From: Mercurialis annua
Lineage: Eukaryota; Streptophyta; Magnoliopsida; Malpighiales; Euphorbiaceae
Direction of reading: 5' to 3'
Length of the DNA stretch: 64,000 nucleotides
Assembly (NCBI RefSeq): GCF_937616625.2
Contig: NC_065570.1
Location: 20,422,046 to 20,486,045 of the forward strand
Positions 1-11,792 of this stretch are shown one piece after another (within the stretch, counting starts at the first letter, position 1; the number at the start of each line of letters is the position of its first letter). Both the position numbers and the translations under genes were made by a program. The notes under the pieces were generated by a model that searched no databases, had not been told where the DNA came from, and saw only the letters and a list, made by a program, of their open reading frames with translations.

Positions 1-400
1 CTAGCGTCACTTGTTCGATTCACTCAAACCCTTTGAGTATCCATATGTTTATTCTGATCCCCATCAAATAGTATGAGACTCACTGCTTCCTATAATTAGT
101 AACTCTTTACTAATCAGGAGAATAAACAGAGGTGACGATCTTTCCGGGATAATGCGATGCCCTTATTCGTAGGACCCTATCGTGAACGGTTATTTAGATC
201 ACTTGTATAATAGAATCTGTCACTCATATTCTCAACACCTTAAGAATAGATTTTATCACAATGTGATAAGGACAATATGTAATAAATGAACACTTAGTTG
301 ATGAGACACTTAGTTCAAATATAACATATATATCTTTGCCATTGGGATTAATTCTACAAATATACATGATCAAATGGCCCTAGGGCACATACTACTAACA
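1..400 (-). mobile_element. Ty1/Copia-like LTR, terminal part (runs off the window)
   Basis: Read on the minus strand, the sequence starting at base 400 opens TGTTAGTAGTATGTGCCCTA and continues GGGCCATTTG. This resembles the start of Angela/WIS-type Copia LTRs (TGTTGGAAATATGCCCTAGAGG), as I remember them. The plus-strand end is ...CTAACA, giving the expected terminal CA. The segment extends beyond the left edge, so the other LTR end, PBS and TSD cannot be seen. No polypurine tract directly abuts base 401, so this is more likely the outer edge of a 5' LTR or a solo LTR than an internal junction. It could be another LTR family with the same terminus. Confidence 0.45.
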
Positions 401-520
401 AGGGTTTTCCTTTGGATGAGTCTTCTTTGGATGAGTTGTCTTTGTCAAGTTTTATTTTCTTTTTTGTTGTTTGGATGAGTCGTCTTTGTCAATTTTCCTT
501 TGGATGAGTCTTCTTTTTGT
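401..520. repeat. Short tandem-like motif TTTGGATGAGTCNTC
   Basis: The motif TTTGGATGAGT followed by CTTC, TGTC or CGTC occurs four times (near 411, 427, 471 and 500), with imperfect spacing and T-rich filler. It looks like a decayed minisatellite at the border of the Copia-like LTR and the T/C-rich tract. Confidence 0.5.
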
Positions 521-1800
521 ACCGAGCCTTATTAAGGCAAGTCTCTTCTTGGTTAAGCCTTGGCTTATTCTTCTTTGGCAGAGCCTTCTTGGTTTATTCC
601 TTCGTTTTGCCCGAGGTCTTTTCCTTCATTTTTACATCGCTTCGTTCTCCATTATCTCAAGTGGTGCTTTTTATTTATTTCTTTCTCCATCTTCATTATT
701 GTTGTGGGTAAAATTCATTTGATTTCTTGTTTCTTCTCTTCTTTCAGCCTCTATATTTATTTTTTCTTGCCACCGATTTTTGTTATGCTTTCTATATTCT
801 TTTACTCCTTGTGGGAGTTCTGTTGCCACCATCTCTCGCTTTATTTTTTTTTCTGGATTTTTTCTTAGATCTGAGTTATTTGCTTCCGCTAATTGTTTGT
901 CTTTTTTTCTTTTCTTGATCGTATTCTTCGTGGAATTTGTATCTCTTCCTTCAAGCTCCCCCACAAATACACCGATCTCAAAGGGTATTTATGCCCGTTT
1001 TTTAGATCGTGTCTTCGTTTTTCGCCTCTTGGGCCGTTTTCATTTTTCCTTTTATTGCATTGATAGGGGTGAGCACTTCAATTTCACGTCGTCTAGGTTG
1101 AGTTCTTCAGTTTTGATGTTCTTTAGTGTCTTGACTATATTTTCTTCCATAACTTCTTCCGCTATATATGTGGTTTTGCTACGATGTGCAAATTCAGAGG
1201 ATTCGCCTTTGTTTTCCTAATTTTTCTTTTTTGGATTGACTCTGTGGGGCTCTTTTACTTTTGCTCTTTCCTTTCTTTTGTCTTCGTTTCTCTCTTCTTA
1301 AATTTGGTTCGCTCATGGCTTCGCTTTAGTTTTCAATCGTTTCGGATGGTATCTCTGTGATCTTTTTGGAATTGTCTCCTCATGTTTTCCTCGCTTGCTT
1401 CGTTGTTTTTAGGGTATTACACCCTTCTTCTTTATTTTTCCAGTGGTGTTTTCTCTATTGATTTCTTGTTTTTTCTTCTCTTCCTAAAATCTGTAGGTTT
1501 TTCGTTTCTGTTGCTTTCTTGATTAGGTCTTGTTTGTCTTTATTTTTCTTGGCGGAGGCTTTTTGCTATTTTTTCTCCTCTTTCGCTCCTGATCGGAACT
1601 CCCTCTTCATCACTATGTTTGATTCGCCTTCATTTTTTCTTTTCGATCATCCCTTTGCCTCTTGGGCTGCTTCACTTTTCGCCTCTCGATCCATTTTGTT
1701 CTTTATTTTTTGTTTGTTCGCCTAGTTTTCTGGTATTTAGGACATTTCGTCTCTTCTTTCAGTATATTCTCCAGCATTTCTTCTTTTATTTTCTTCATCT
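521..1800 (-). pseudogene. Purine-rich minus strand with decayed charged reading frames, unrecognised
   Basis: The plus strand is strongly T/C-rich for about 1.3 kb. The minus strand therefore reads as Lys/Glu/Arg/Asn-rich peptide broken by stops and frameshifts. The longest piece (stop at 671, open upstream to a TAA near 990) reads IPFEIGVFVGELEGRD, then a lysine-rich stretch containing KKRKKDKQLAEANN. Upstream, separate frames give MKTAQEAKNEDTI and DREAKSEAAQEAKG, which share the AQEAK core, so the source may have been an internally repetitive charged protein (a gag-like or LEA-like protein, or simply low complexity). There is no intact start, splice context or recognisable domain. It could equally be a pyrimidine-rich non-coding tract; the shared AQEAK phrase is the only hint of former coding. 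Confidence 0.25.
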
Positions 1801-3050
1801 TTTATGTCTGTATTTTATAAATTTTGACTGGTCCAATAATGGACTTCACGATATAATAAAAATTTATCATATAGAGTTGTGTTAAGATAGCAAGCGATCT
1901 TATATAATTATGTAGGATATAGTCCATTCTCACATTATAAATTTTTATTAAACGGTTTTCTTCTTCATAAAGATATTGTATATCAAATAATAAATCTATA
2001 TACTTGATAAAGGAAACTAGTGATTCCATATGCTGCATTTGATTGTTTCTTTCTTAGCTAATTAGTCTTTTGTAGACATGTAATATATTCTTTTTATATG
2101 ATTTCCTAATTAGCAAAGATCTCATATATATATATATATATTTGTACTCATATGCTTAAATAAAATATTGTCAAGTTATTCATGTATATATCGTTTCTAA
2201 CAAGAAAAGATCTAAAATATTATACTAAGACAAAATATATATTTTGATAGATCTTATATTGTCTCGATTAATGCAAAAATAATTGTAAATTATAGACATG
2301 ATTAATCTATCAATTTAGAAGAAATTATGCGAGATGGGCAACATGCTGAAATCATGACACGAACAATTAATTTCACATGTAATAAAATATTTAATGAGTT
2401 TAAGAACTTATCGTGATTTAGATCCGTTTGATAGTAAGATAATATTTTTGATGTGTCAATGTCGGACGTGATCCTATTTTTCCTTTGTATTTGACCAATT
2501 ATGCGACCCGCTTCCTTCGCTGTTAATCACTTTCCCTTTTTCTTGTTTTTTGAGCTGTGTTATGCCTCCACTTTTTGTTTTGAATTTGGCCAATTACTAA
2601 TGTAATGTGACCTGCCTGCTTCTCTCGCCATTAACCACCTGCTCTTCTCTTTTCCTTTTCTTTTTAATTTGTATTGTACCAGCTCACCACATGCTCCTAT
2701 GCATTGATTATTTTAAACTGGAAAACGTTGAATCATGATAATTATGGTCTAAAAACATTTGATTTGGCCCTCCATCTTTGTCCTCTTCTTTAAATGGAGT
2801 TGCGCAACCATTAATAACATCAACATAGTGCCTTTTGAAATAGAAACCAAGCAGCACTACGACGACACATTAGCAAGTATATTTATAATCGGTGTTGCAG
2901 AAATTTGCTTCTTTTTATCACATCCATTATAACTGGTTAATTGTTGATTTGAAATTTTAATTTTTGGATCGAATACGTCGGATGCCATCCTTCAATGAAA
3001 ATTTATTTAAGTTCAGAAAAACTTGTTCACGTTCGAAGTTTTCAAGCGTT
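1801..3050. other. AT-rich intergenic sequence, no gene seen
   Basis: AT-rich, stop-dense in all frames, with no recognisable domain or RNA gene. It holds an (AT)n run at 2123-2140. It also holds a weak internal duplication: TTGACCAATTATGCGACCCGC near 2487 is echoed by TTGGCCAATTAC...GTGACCTGCCTGC near 2587, each followed by C/T-rich sequence and TTAAYCAC. Confidence 0.5.
2123..2140. repeat. (AT)n microsatellite
   Basis: An uninterrupted AT dinucleotide run of about nine units in an AT-rich context. Confidence 0.9.
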
Positions 3051-3120
3051 TCCCAAAGACGGCGCAAATTGATGGATTCCGGCATCTCGACGGCGTTAAT
3101 CCTGCAAAACAGTGTAGATG

Positions 3121-3147
3121 GCTAATCGGACGGTTTGTCCGATTAGC
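3121..3147. repeat. Perfect inverted repeat, 11-bp arms, 5-nt loop
   Basis: GCTAATCGGAC (3121-3131) and GTCCGATTAGC (3137-3147) are exact reverse complements separated by GGTTT. The hairpin lies downstream of the minus-strand TATA, so it would sit in the leader of any minus-strand transcript. It is not followed by the CTRR end expected of a Helitron. Confidence 0.8.
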
Positions 3148-3229
3148 TCTCCGATGCTTAAGTCAGTTTAGGCTTAAGGGAGAATAATTGTATTTGCTAT
3201 AAGTTGTGTGTTTAGGCATACCTCAAGCT

Positions 3230-3239
3230 CCTTTTATAG
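3230..3239 (-). promoter_or_regulatory. TATA-box-like element of the LTR-like remnant
   Basis: The minus strand reads CTATAAAAGG, a good plant TATA consensus, followed within about 100 bp by conserved-looking leader sequence. No transcript evidence is available. Confidence 0.35.
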
Positions 3240-3649
3240 TAATTGAATGTATACCTTGTAGATATGGAATAGGAGAGTGATTCCTATTTAGTAGGGTTTG
3301 ACCCTGACTAGGAGTCTCCTTCCTTATTCAGACAGGAGTCCTATTTAGGAAGATATTCCTAAATAGTCTCGTCTTCCTAAGTTGGAGGCTATCTTCATAA
3401 GTTGAAATTTGTATCCAAATAGGACAGATACTCCAAATATGTGTAGATCCTGGTGATCTTATCCAAATCCCGGGGTCGACGTGCTTTGTCCGAGTCCTCA
3501 GAGATTCGGTCTTTATGATGTCGAATGATATATTCCAGTCAAGGCGGATCCGATGGATTCGGCCCTTTGGGCGGGAGTCTATGTCGTCTGAGAATGGATC
3601 TCCTGCGACTCGGCTCCATTATAAGTAGAATAGGATTCGGTATCCATCA

Positions 3650-4898
3650 CTAACCAATAGAAAAGAAAGAGTAAATCAAGAACAGTGGACAAGCAATTTA
3701 AAGCACAAACTTGAATTGTTACATTTCCCGCCAGCATCACCATGAACACAAAACACATGAACCTAAACCCATTACAGAAGCCATTTCCATATAATTAATT
3801 AAACTCATAATCATTAAACCATAACATGAAGCTGAACCAACAGCTAAACAGCAAGGAATTAAACTAAGAAACCATGGCCAAAAGAATAAGGAACTCACAG
3901 ATTAAAACAACAATTTATTTCAGTCTCATAATACTCAACACCATGAACTCATAATTACGACACAATCCCATATAACCATCATCTACTGAATCAAGAATAA
4001 CACACAAAAACGATGAAACGGCGGCGGCTATAGCGGATTGATTTACGTACCGTTTGACGTAAAACAAAAAGTAAAAACGTAGAGTAATGAGTCTACTTTC
4101 ACGGGGATGAGACGGATCCAAATTTGATCCTAAAACGATGGAGAACGGATCGAAAAACGAAGGTATCGATTATAAACTCAAAACTTAAAATAACTAAAAA
4201 CGGTAAAACGGCGGCGGCTCTAACGAAGAAGTTAACGTACCGTTTCCGATTCCGAAACTTTAGAATTGTAGAGGATTGAGTCTACTATCGCTGGGATGAG
4301 ACGTATCTCAATTTGGTTCTAAAACGAGTGAAATATCAATTAATAACGGAAGTCGCATTTATGAACGAAAACTGATAAGGAACAAAGGAAACATACCATG
4401 AGAGTTTTTAGCAAAACGATGGGTGAAGGATGAATGGTTTTCAGAGGATTTGCTAGGTAGATGACGGCTAGGGTTTTCAGAAAAAGAGCAAGAAAAATAG
4501 AATAGGGTTTGAAACAATAGAAGCAAAACGCGTAACAGGTCTTTCTATTCAATTGAGTTAATAAACTGATCCTACGTCTATTTATTTGATTCTATCTTTA
4601 TACAGCCACTGATTTAATCAATTCCAATGAGACCATTACATGAGCCAATTTGTCAACAATTTCCTCCTATTGGTCTTTTACAATTATTGTTTATTATTTT
4701 GCTATAAAAATTATTGAATCAATTTATTGGTCCAAAGGGAAAAGTCCTTTGGGCATGGGCCACAAATCAACCTGAACCTGCCAACGAACCACAACGAACC
4801 GATAACGAAAACACAAACCCGAACACGGTAATAATAAAAGAAGAAAATACAACCGGAAACTCATCGGAATACGCAGGAAAAATATACGGGATATTACA
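3650..4898 (-). mobile_element. Element 1: truncated 3' LTR of a LARD-like retrotransposon
   Basis: Homologous to 10975-11792, the outer (U3) half of this element's 5' LTR. On the minus strand it starts TGTAATATCCCGTATATTTT at 4898, directly after the polypurine tract. Homology stops at 3650 (CTAACCAATAGAAAA is shared, then nothing), so roughly the last 1.3-1.7 kb of the LTR (R/U5 side) is missing. Relative to the other LTR it keeps about 430 bp (roughly 4285-4720) that the 5' LTR has lost. A segment with GGCGGCGGCT...CGTACCGTTT occurs twice in tandem (about 4020-4155 and 4208-4331), whereas the solo LTR at 35226 and element 2 have one copy. Confidence 0.85.
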
Positions 4899-4909
4899 TT
4901 CTCCCCAAC
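4899..4909 (-). other. Element 1: polypurine tract
   Basis: The minus strand reads GTTGGGGAGAA immediately followed by the LTR start TGTAATATCCC. A purine run ending exactly at the LTR border is the expected second-strand priming site. A second very similar motif lies at 5236-5246. Confidence 0.8.
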
Positions 4910-7900
4910 TTATTAAAAATTCGTCCTCGAATTTACCCCAAAATCAAAGTAAAATAAAAATAATTATAGCACGCATAAAATCACACGTAACTCAAAATAC
5001 GGAGCAACGCATCCTTAACAAAACGAAAGGAAACAACTACGAATAACAATTTCTGATTCCACAAATCATTTTACGACCAGGAGACAGCTCAACGGAAACA
5101 AAATAAAAACTGCAATCTCAAGAGATTAAACAAAACTCTTACCCAAATGTACTTCTACCACAATGACAGCCGAGGAGAGGCAAACGAGACGAAACATAAC
5201 TTTACCGAAACACGCTAAAAATATGGGGTGTTATATTCTCCCCAACATAAAGAAATACGAAAATTGATTTGAAAATTCGAATGGTCGCTACACGCATACG
5301 CAAAAAATTTCTAATTCGAATAATTAGGTGCTCCAACTATTACTCGTTCAGCGCAACGTGAATAAACAACAATTATTCAACTGAGAGTCACAACTACTCT
5401 ATACCCGAGTGGCCTCCAAAACCAGCTCGGAACTCATCTACTATAAAGACCTCGATATCAAATACAAGATCAAGCCCTTAGCTCAAAAATAGTCCTATAA
5501 TTCTAAACTCTTATCGCCTCAACAGGAAAACCGAAACACATACTGATAAATTCTTGCGTTTCACAACATTTACTTACTTCCACTTATATAATCTCGGTAT
5601 CAAAGTAATCGATAACACAACCCAATAAACATCAGATAATATATCGGTTCCAAACAAACACTACAAGGAATCATCCCAATCAACGTTTTATATAAACTCG
5701 ATAATACCATAAACTTGTGAATCATAAAACACAAAGACGCATACCGTTTTTCCCAAGAAAACATGAACTTAACTCATAATAATAGAATCTCCAGATTAGT
5801 AATAAACAATCTCAATTACAATAATTCCTCCAATCATTTAGAAACATATCGCCCCAACTAAACTGAACATTGACTGCATCTCACAACAAAAAAAAAATTT
5901 GTCTCTCACACCAAGGGTTCAACCATGATCAGAACGATATACAAACATTACAATAATACCATCAATCAACAAAATCGACTAACCAATCTTGACTGTCGAA
6001 ACCTATTAACCACAAACCTCGATTCTCAAATCACTTAACTCATATATCCAAACCAAACTTAAATTCACAAAACTTATTGTTCAATCAATGACTATAACCT
6101 CGCATACAACGAGAGATCACTACGACCAGTATACTACGACCGAATTGTTAGTTATGCTCAAAACCAACCCCTGGGGTATAAAATCTTTTAATACAAAATA
6201 TTTTATATCCCAAAATTTCTCCACTCCTCTTTAAAAGACTTTACGTCTTAGACCTCCTTTTATATTTAATATTGAAATGCCTTTACCATTGAAAATCATC
6301 GGTTCTGCAAACCCTTGAAAATTTTCAAAATATCCACATTTGGAATCCGAAATTTTCCCTTACTTTTAAATATGTTTGCAAAATTATGAAACAGTTCAAC
6401 TGACAAAATTTATGTTCTCTTTAAATCAACTTGCTAAAACACTTGTTAAATATTTTATACTTTTCTCGTAAAGGTCAAACTATGGAAAAATCCTCCATAT
6501 TCAAAATACACATTAATGTTTCAAAACGTTAAAATTTAAATCGTATCTAAATTTTTTGCTCTTAAACAAAACACAATTGAAGAAATCGCTCAAGCGAAAA
6601 CATTTATCAATCCCTTTTGAATCAATTCGGACAAAATTTCTCCCTTTCCTCAGAAAGGTAAAATTAGCAATGTAAATCTCTTGTTTATGAAAATAACTTT
6701 ATATTACACTAAAATACTTGGACAATTTCAAATCTGAAAAGATAAAGTTTCTTTTAAAAATGTAGTGTATACGCACACATGAGCATAATCAATATCCTTA
6801 ATCCATTAATCCTTAAATCACTAATACGAAATTATCACAAAAACTTCCTAATCTGAATCTAACCATACGCCGCACTTGGCACAATTATATCTCGAGCGTA
6901 ACCTCAAATTCAATTTCACGTTCCATGAAACACACGATTCTAACAATTCAGACTAATCCATTACAATGTAATCGCCCAATATTTACCACCATCATCACAC
7001 AGTATTTGTCTAGCTACCTTCGGTAACAGTTTCAAATCATTTGAAATCCGACAACTTTATAAATACATTTATCACAATGTGACTCGCGAGCCTGTTTCAA
7101 AACATCTTTCTCAAATCACTTTATTGAAAAATCCATTTTACATAATTGTGCGCCAGGGTGATGACATCTCTCATCCCCAAAGAGTTGCATCCAGCCCTAA
7201 TTATTTATGTGCACGTGATGCATGTACTATTATACATGTATAAATTATTGATTTATCTTTTATTTAGTGAACATACTCAATGCTTAATGCAATCCTATTC
7301 GTGACATTTAAAATGCATGTTCATAATATGTCTGGGCACAATTATGTGTTAAAAATATTTCAAATATTTTAACAAATCAACCTTTGAAATCAATTTCTCA
7401 ATAAAACATTTGCTAGCCTTTACACTCTGTGAGATGTGCACTCAATAACCTCAAAATACTTCTCAAATCCCATACTTGCAATCTATCATCATTCAATGCT
7501 ATATAACAACTAAACCTGATAACTTCTCTAAAAATTTATCATATGAAGCATCAAACTAACCTCAACCCAAACTGAAACTTATTCCCAAAGAAATAACACA
7601 TCAATACGTTCCTACAAAACTTACCGCCAGCTCCCGCATCGCATCATCAGACTTGATGGAAACACCAGAGTATTAATACACCGATCTATCTTCTCGGTTC
7701 AGAGTTTCCAATATCCGTTCTAGGATAATCAGAAATCATCAACCAATCCAAGGGAATATTTCCCTCATCTTCCTCGATATCGAAACCAAAGATTTTGATC
7801 CGTAACAACAATATAGAAAACTCCGCTTATCCCCAGTTGATACTATATCAAAACAGGCTCTGAACAAAAGTTCGACTCACAATCAAACCAAAAATCAGGT

Positions 7901-9253
7901 ATCTACCATAACCGCATGAAATAAATCATCCCACGTGCTACTTCACACAAATAGGTCAAACAAAACATTTAACTTAGTCCAACAGGTAAGCGAATCATAC
8001 AACGCAAATTAAAACAAAAAATATTACGATTTTTACAATCCATAAATCACGTAAGCATTGCCATTGAACAAAATTAACCCAAATATACTTCGAGACAAAA
8101 TCAAGACATGCTAAAACAAGCTTGAATTTTATATAACAAAATCAACTTGTAATTATATCATCTTTTAAGAGTACGTTTCGAAATTCATTATGAAATTTAA
8201 AGTGATTCCTAAAACTTCCAAAATTTTAGTTGAGCCCACGGTTAAAACAAAATCGGTTTCCGGAAAAATAACTTCATATTGATCCATTGCTTAAAAGAAT
8301 ATACTCAAGTATTTCAATCTATGAAACCATCGAGTTTGCCGAGTCGTTACAACTACCAAGCTCAACTCCTAAAATTGGGTGACCCAAGTCGAACCAAAAA
8401 CAACCGTTTATAAAACGTATTCAAAATATTTCAAAATATGGAAAAATATTTTAATAAAATTTCCATCCTTTCAAATTTGGGAGCTCAACTTAAACCAACC
8501 GCTAAACAGCAATTTAAGACTCAAGTTAGAAATCTTTGATTTCAAACAGTCATTCAGTAAATCCCAAAGATTCAATAAAAATCCTCTTTACTAGAACCTT
8601 AACCAAAAATCAAACTTTTAAAGAATTAAACTCATATTTTTCTTTAATTCTGTGTCAAAACACAAATCGAATAAAAATAATTTTCTTAATGAAAATTCTT
8701 AAAGCAACATGTGGTAAAACCATGTGTGACCACAAAACACGTTTTAAAGTTTTACTCGAAATTTCTTTACTAGAATGCAAGGTTATCGCCTAAATGTATC
8801 CTCACAGGTGCTAGCGTATATAGCACCCAACAATTCCGGCCAGAGCCAAATATACTACCATATAATCCATCGTTATTAAATCATTAGTGGCATAAAGCCA
8901 GAATTTATCAAACAACATCATACCCGAGCGTGAGTTTAAAAAAAATTTACCAACCTAAGATTTCCCGAGAAATCGAAAGCAATTATAATCACCCAAGTGA
9001 AATAACCTCAACATGATAAAACGCAGCAAGTAACATCCAATTGAAATTAATTGTCAATCATAGCATCAACACAAAATAAAGATTGACAAACATCACCTAT
9101 AGGATGTAGGCTGAAAGTTTGAAAACAAGAGATGACGTGTAAACGACAAGACACGAATCCTAATTCCGCAGTAGTTCCTATGACACGACATCAACTTATC
9201 ATGCAAAAACATATAAACACATAACATGCATAAGGCCTTGGTTTGAAACCAAA

Positions 9254-9265
9254 CCTCTGATACCA
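9254..9265 (-). other. Element 1: primer-binding site (tRNA-iMet type)
   Basis: The minus strand reads TGGTATCAGAGG, four bases inside the 5' LTR end. Plant elements primed by initiator Met tRNA have TGGTATCAGAGC, so one terminal base differs here. Confidence 0.85.
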
Positions 9266-9269
9266 AGTT

Positions 9270-11792
9270 TGTCATGACCCATTTTCATGAATCACGACCG
9301 GCGCTAAGGTATGGGTATGGTTGTACCAAAACCCGTAGCTAACCTTGCGGATAACCAACAAATATATAAACCTGCAAGAAAACCAATGCTCGGGGCAACC
9401 GAGACTTCAGCCTAGTTCTAACAGTTCATAATATACAAGATTTATCAAAAAGTGCTCAGCCAACTCTGAGTCTTAAACATGGCAGAAGTACATATTAACC
9501 CAAGTTAATAAAAGAACGCCAAAACATCAATAATCCATTGACTAAGTTTATAATAATTATTAGACATATAAGACTTTTAATTACTACTGCGGTCTAAGAA
9601 AAAAATCAGTTTCATAAACTTTATTAAATAAAGTAAAACCTCCGGGGAAATAAAGAATCGGAGAGCAGCTGACTCGCTCATATCATAACCCTGGAAAAAT
9701 TGGGAAAACAACGGGGTCAGATATACTGAGATGAGTTCATATTACTATTTACATTTATCAAGTGGAAAACTTTTAAAACCCTATTAAAACATTTAATAAC
9801 AACATTACGTATAATAGTTGGAATCCTAATCCACAATACTAAATATAACCATAATCCGATAGGTCTGGTCCCGAGAGCTGAGCTACAATGAGTTACCACC
9901 GACTACTCTTAATTCATAACCAGAGTCCCGAGAGCTGAGCTGCAACGAATTACTCTACTGGTCCCGAGAGATATGCTCACACCGAGTTACCAACATGTAT
10001 CACATACCTTATCTAGATCAATACCGGTGCGCACGCAGTCCTAATGATGCCCATTAGGTAGCATGTTCGAACTAAAAGACATAATGGAAAAACAATTCGA
10101 AATATACATACAGTATATATATTAAAATAACAATTTACTTAATAAAGCGGTAAATAGTAAGTACAAACTCACTGTTTGCTAATCCACGTGATAACCTGGC
10201 AAGGAATCTAATCCTGGTTCGTCTCCGAAGTACGAACGGTCGACGAGTCTAAACAATATAAATAATTATTAAAACAAACCCTAACTCTAAAGAGTACTAG
10301 ACACCACATAGGACTAGCACAATTAATAAGTCAAGGTATAGCCCCATAGAGTAAACACAATACTCAAATAAATTATAATGTCCAAAAATAATACAAGTCT
10401 ATTGAATTCCCGCTTTAAAATCTATTTCAAAAATATTATTTAATTAATTATTAAATAATAGATCGAATAACAAAAAGTGGATTAGCCGAGTTACCGATAA
10501 CTACCAAGCTAACCTCACATGTCGGGCGACCCAAGTCTAACCCGACCTAAATATTTTATCAAGATTATAAACCATAGTTTATAATTAAAAAATAATACAT
10601 ATTGATAAAATAATAATTAAATATTAAAACCGAACTCAATTACTTAAAACATAAGTAACCAATGACAAAATTAATTATTTAACTAAAATAAATTAAAAAT
10701 AATAATTTAAGAGCTAAATTGTAATTTAGCCAATTTGGCAATCTATACCAAAATTCTCAAAATAATAATTAACCGAGTAATTATCTGATAAAATTTAAAA
10801 TATAATATTGTTTCTCGATTATAATAATCAAAATAATTAAATTATAATCAAATCAACATTATTTTTTATTTATAACATAATATTAACAAATATCAATTTA
10901 GAAATCAAAACGATAATTGAAAGTTCGGTTTCAAATCGATATTTAATAATTTAATAACCATTAAATAATATTAACCTAACCAATAGAAAATAAAGAGTAA
11001 ATCAAGAACAGTGGACAAGTAAATTAAAGGACAAACTTGAATTGTTACATTTCCCGCCAACATCACCATGAACGCAAAGTACATGAATCTAAACCCATTA
11101 CAGAAGCCATTTTCAAATAATTAATTAAACTCATAATCATTAAACCATAACATGAAACCGAACCAACAGCTAAACAACAAGTAATTAAATTAAGAAACCA
11201 TGACCAATAGAATAAGGAACTCACAGATTAAAACAACAATTTATTTTAGTCTCATAATACTCAAGACCATGAACTCATAATTACGACACAATCCCATATA
11301 ACCATCATCTACTGAATCAAGAATAACAACAAAAGCGATGAAACGGCGGCGGCTATAGCGGAATGATTTACGTACCGTTTGACGTAAAACGAAAAGTAAT
11401 AACGTAGAGTACTAAGTCTACATTCACGGGGACGATATGGATCCAAATTTGATCCTAAAACGACGGAGAACGGATCGAAAAACGAAGGTATTGATTATAT
11501 ACTCGAAACTGAAAATAACTAAAAACGGTAAAACAGCGGCGGCTCAAACGAAGAAGTTAACGTACCGTTTCCGATTCTGAAACTTTAGAATTATAGAGGA
11601 TTGAGTCCACTATCAATTATGTGGGCCAAAGGGAAAACTCCTTTGGCTATGGGCCACAAATCAACCCGAACCCGCCAACGAACCACAATGAACCGATAAC
11701 AAAAACACAAACCCGAACACGGTAATAATAAAAGAAGAAAATAACACTGGAAACTCATCGGAATACGCCGGAAAAATATACGGTATATTACA
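9270..11792 (-). mobile_element. Element 1: complete 5' LTR
   Basis: Plus-strand ends are TGTCATGACCCATTTTCATG (9270) and CGGTATATTACA (11792), so the LTR is TGTAATATACCG...TGACA on the minus strand, about 2.52 kb. The inner end is followed by the PBS. It contains three copies of a CCCGAGAGCTGAGCTACA-type unit (about 9868, 9926 and 9961). Compared with the 3' LTR it has a deletion at about 11612. The right flank is satellite beginning GTTAC (11793), but the matching left TSD is lost because the 3' LTR is broken. Confidence 0.85.

Larger units (their letters stand above)
3050..3649 (-). mobile_element. LTR-like remnant, unclassified, promoter side on minus strand
   Basis: On the minus strand there is a plant-type TATA region, CTATAAAAGGAGCTTGAGG (rc of about 3221-3239). 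Downstream of it lie ACTTAAGCATCGGAG (rc of about 3151-3165) and TTTTGCAGGATTAACGCC near 3103-3110. From memory, similar phrases (acttgagcgtcggag, ttttgcaggt) occur at the 3' side of plant Ty3/Gypsy LTRs; I could not check this. The plus-strand part near 3280-3380 has several AGGAGTC/CCTATTTAGGA motifs in both orientations. No TSD or second LTR was identified. It abuts the broken edge of element 1 at 3650. Confidence 0.35.
4899..9269 (-). mobile_element. Element 1: internal region, non-coding (LARD-like)
   Basis: The stretch between PPT and PBS is about 4.4 kb with no reading frame longer than a few dozen codons and no recognisable gag, protease, RT, RNase H or integrase motif. A clearly homologous, equally non-coding interior lies at 48789-53413, so the lack of coding is a family property and not decay of one copy. 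On the minus strand TTCGAGGACGA (rc of 4921-4931) precedes the PPT; this phrase is typical of the sequence after pol in plant Ty3/Gypsy elements, which suggests a Gypsy-derived non-autonomous parasite. A LARD, mobilised in trans by an autonomous relative, is the best fit. Confidence 0.75.

Noticed and set aside
471..1220. Plus-strand hydrophobic frames resembling membrane proteins
   Set aside because: The Phe/Leu/Ser-rich translation is what a T/C-rich strand gives. Several frames overlap each other with no coding bias.
3121..3147. Helitron 3' end hairpin
   Set aside because: The hairpin is perfect, but no CTRR terminus follows it within the usual 10-12 bases on either strand, and no Helitron 5' TC start was found.
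4714..5046. 110-codon plus-strand frame
   Set aside because: It runs across the LTR border and PPT of element 1, antisense to the element. A real protein spanning this junction is implausible.
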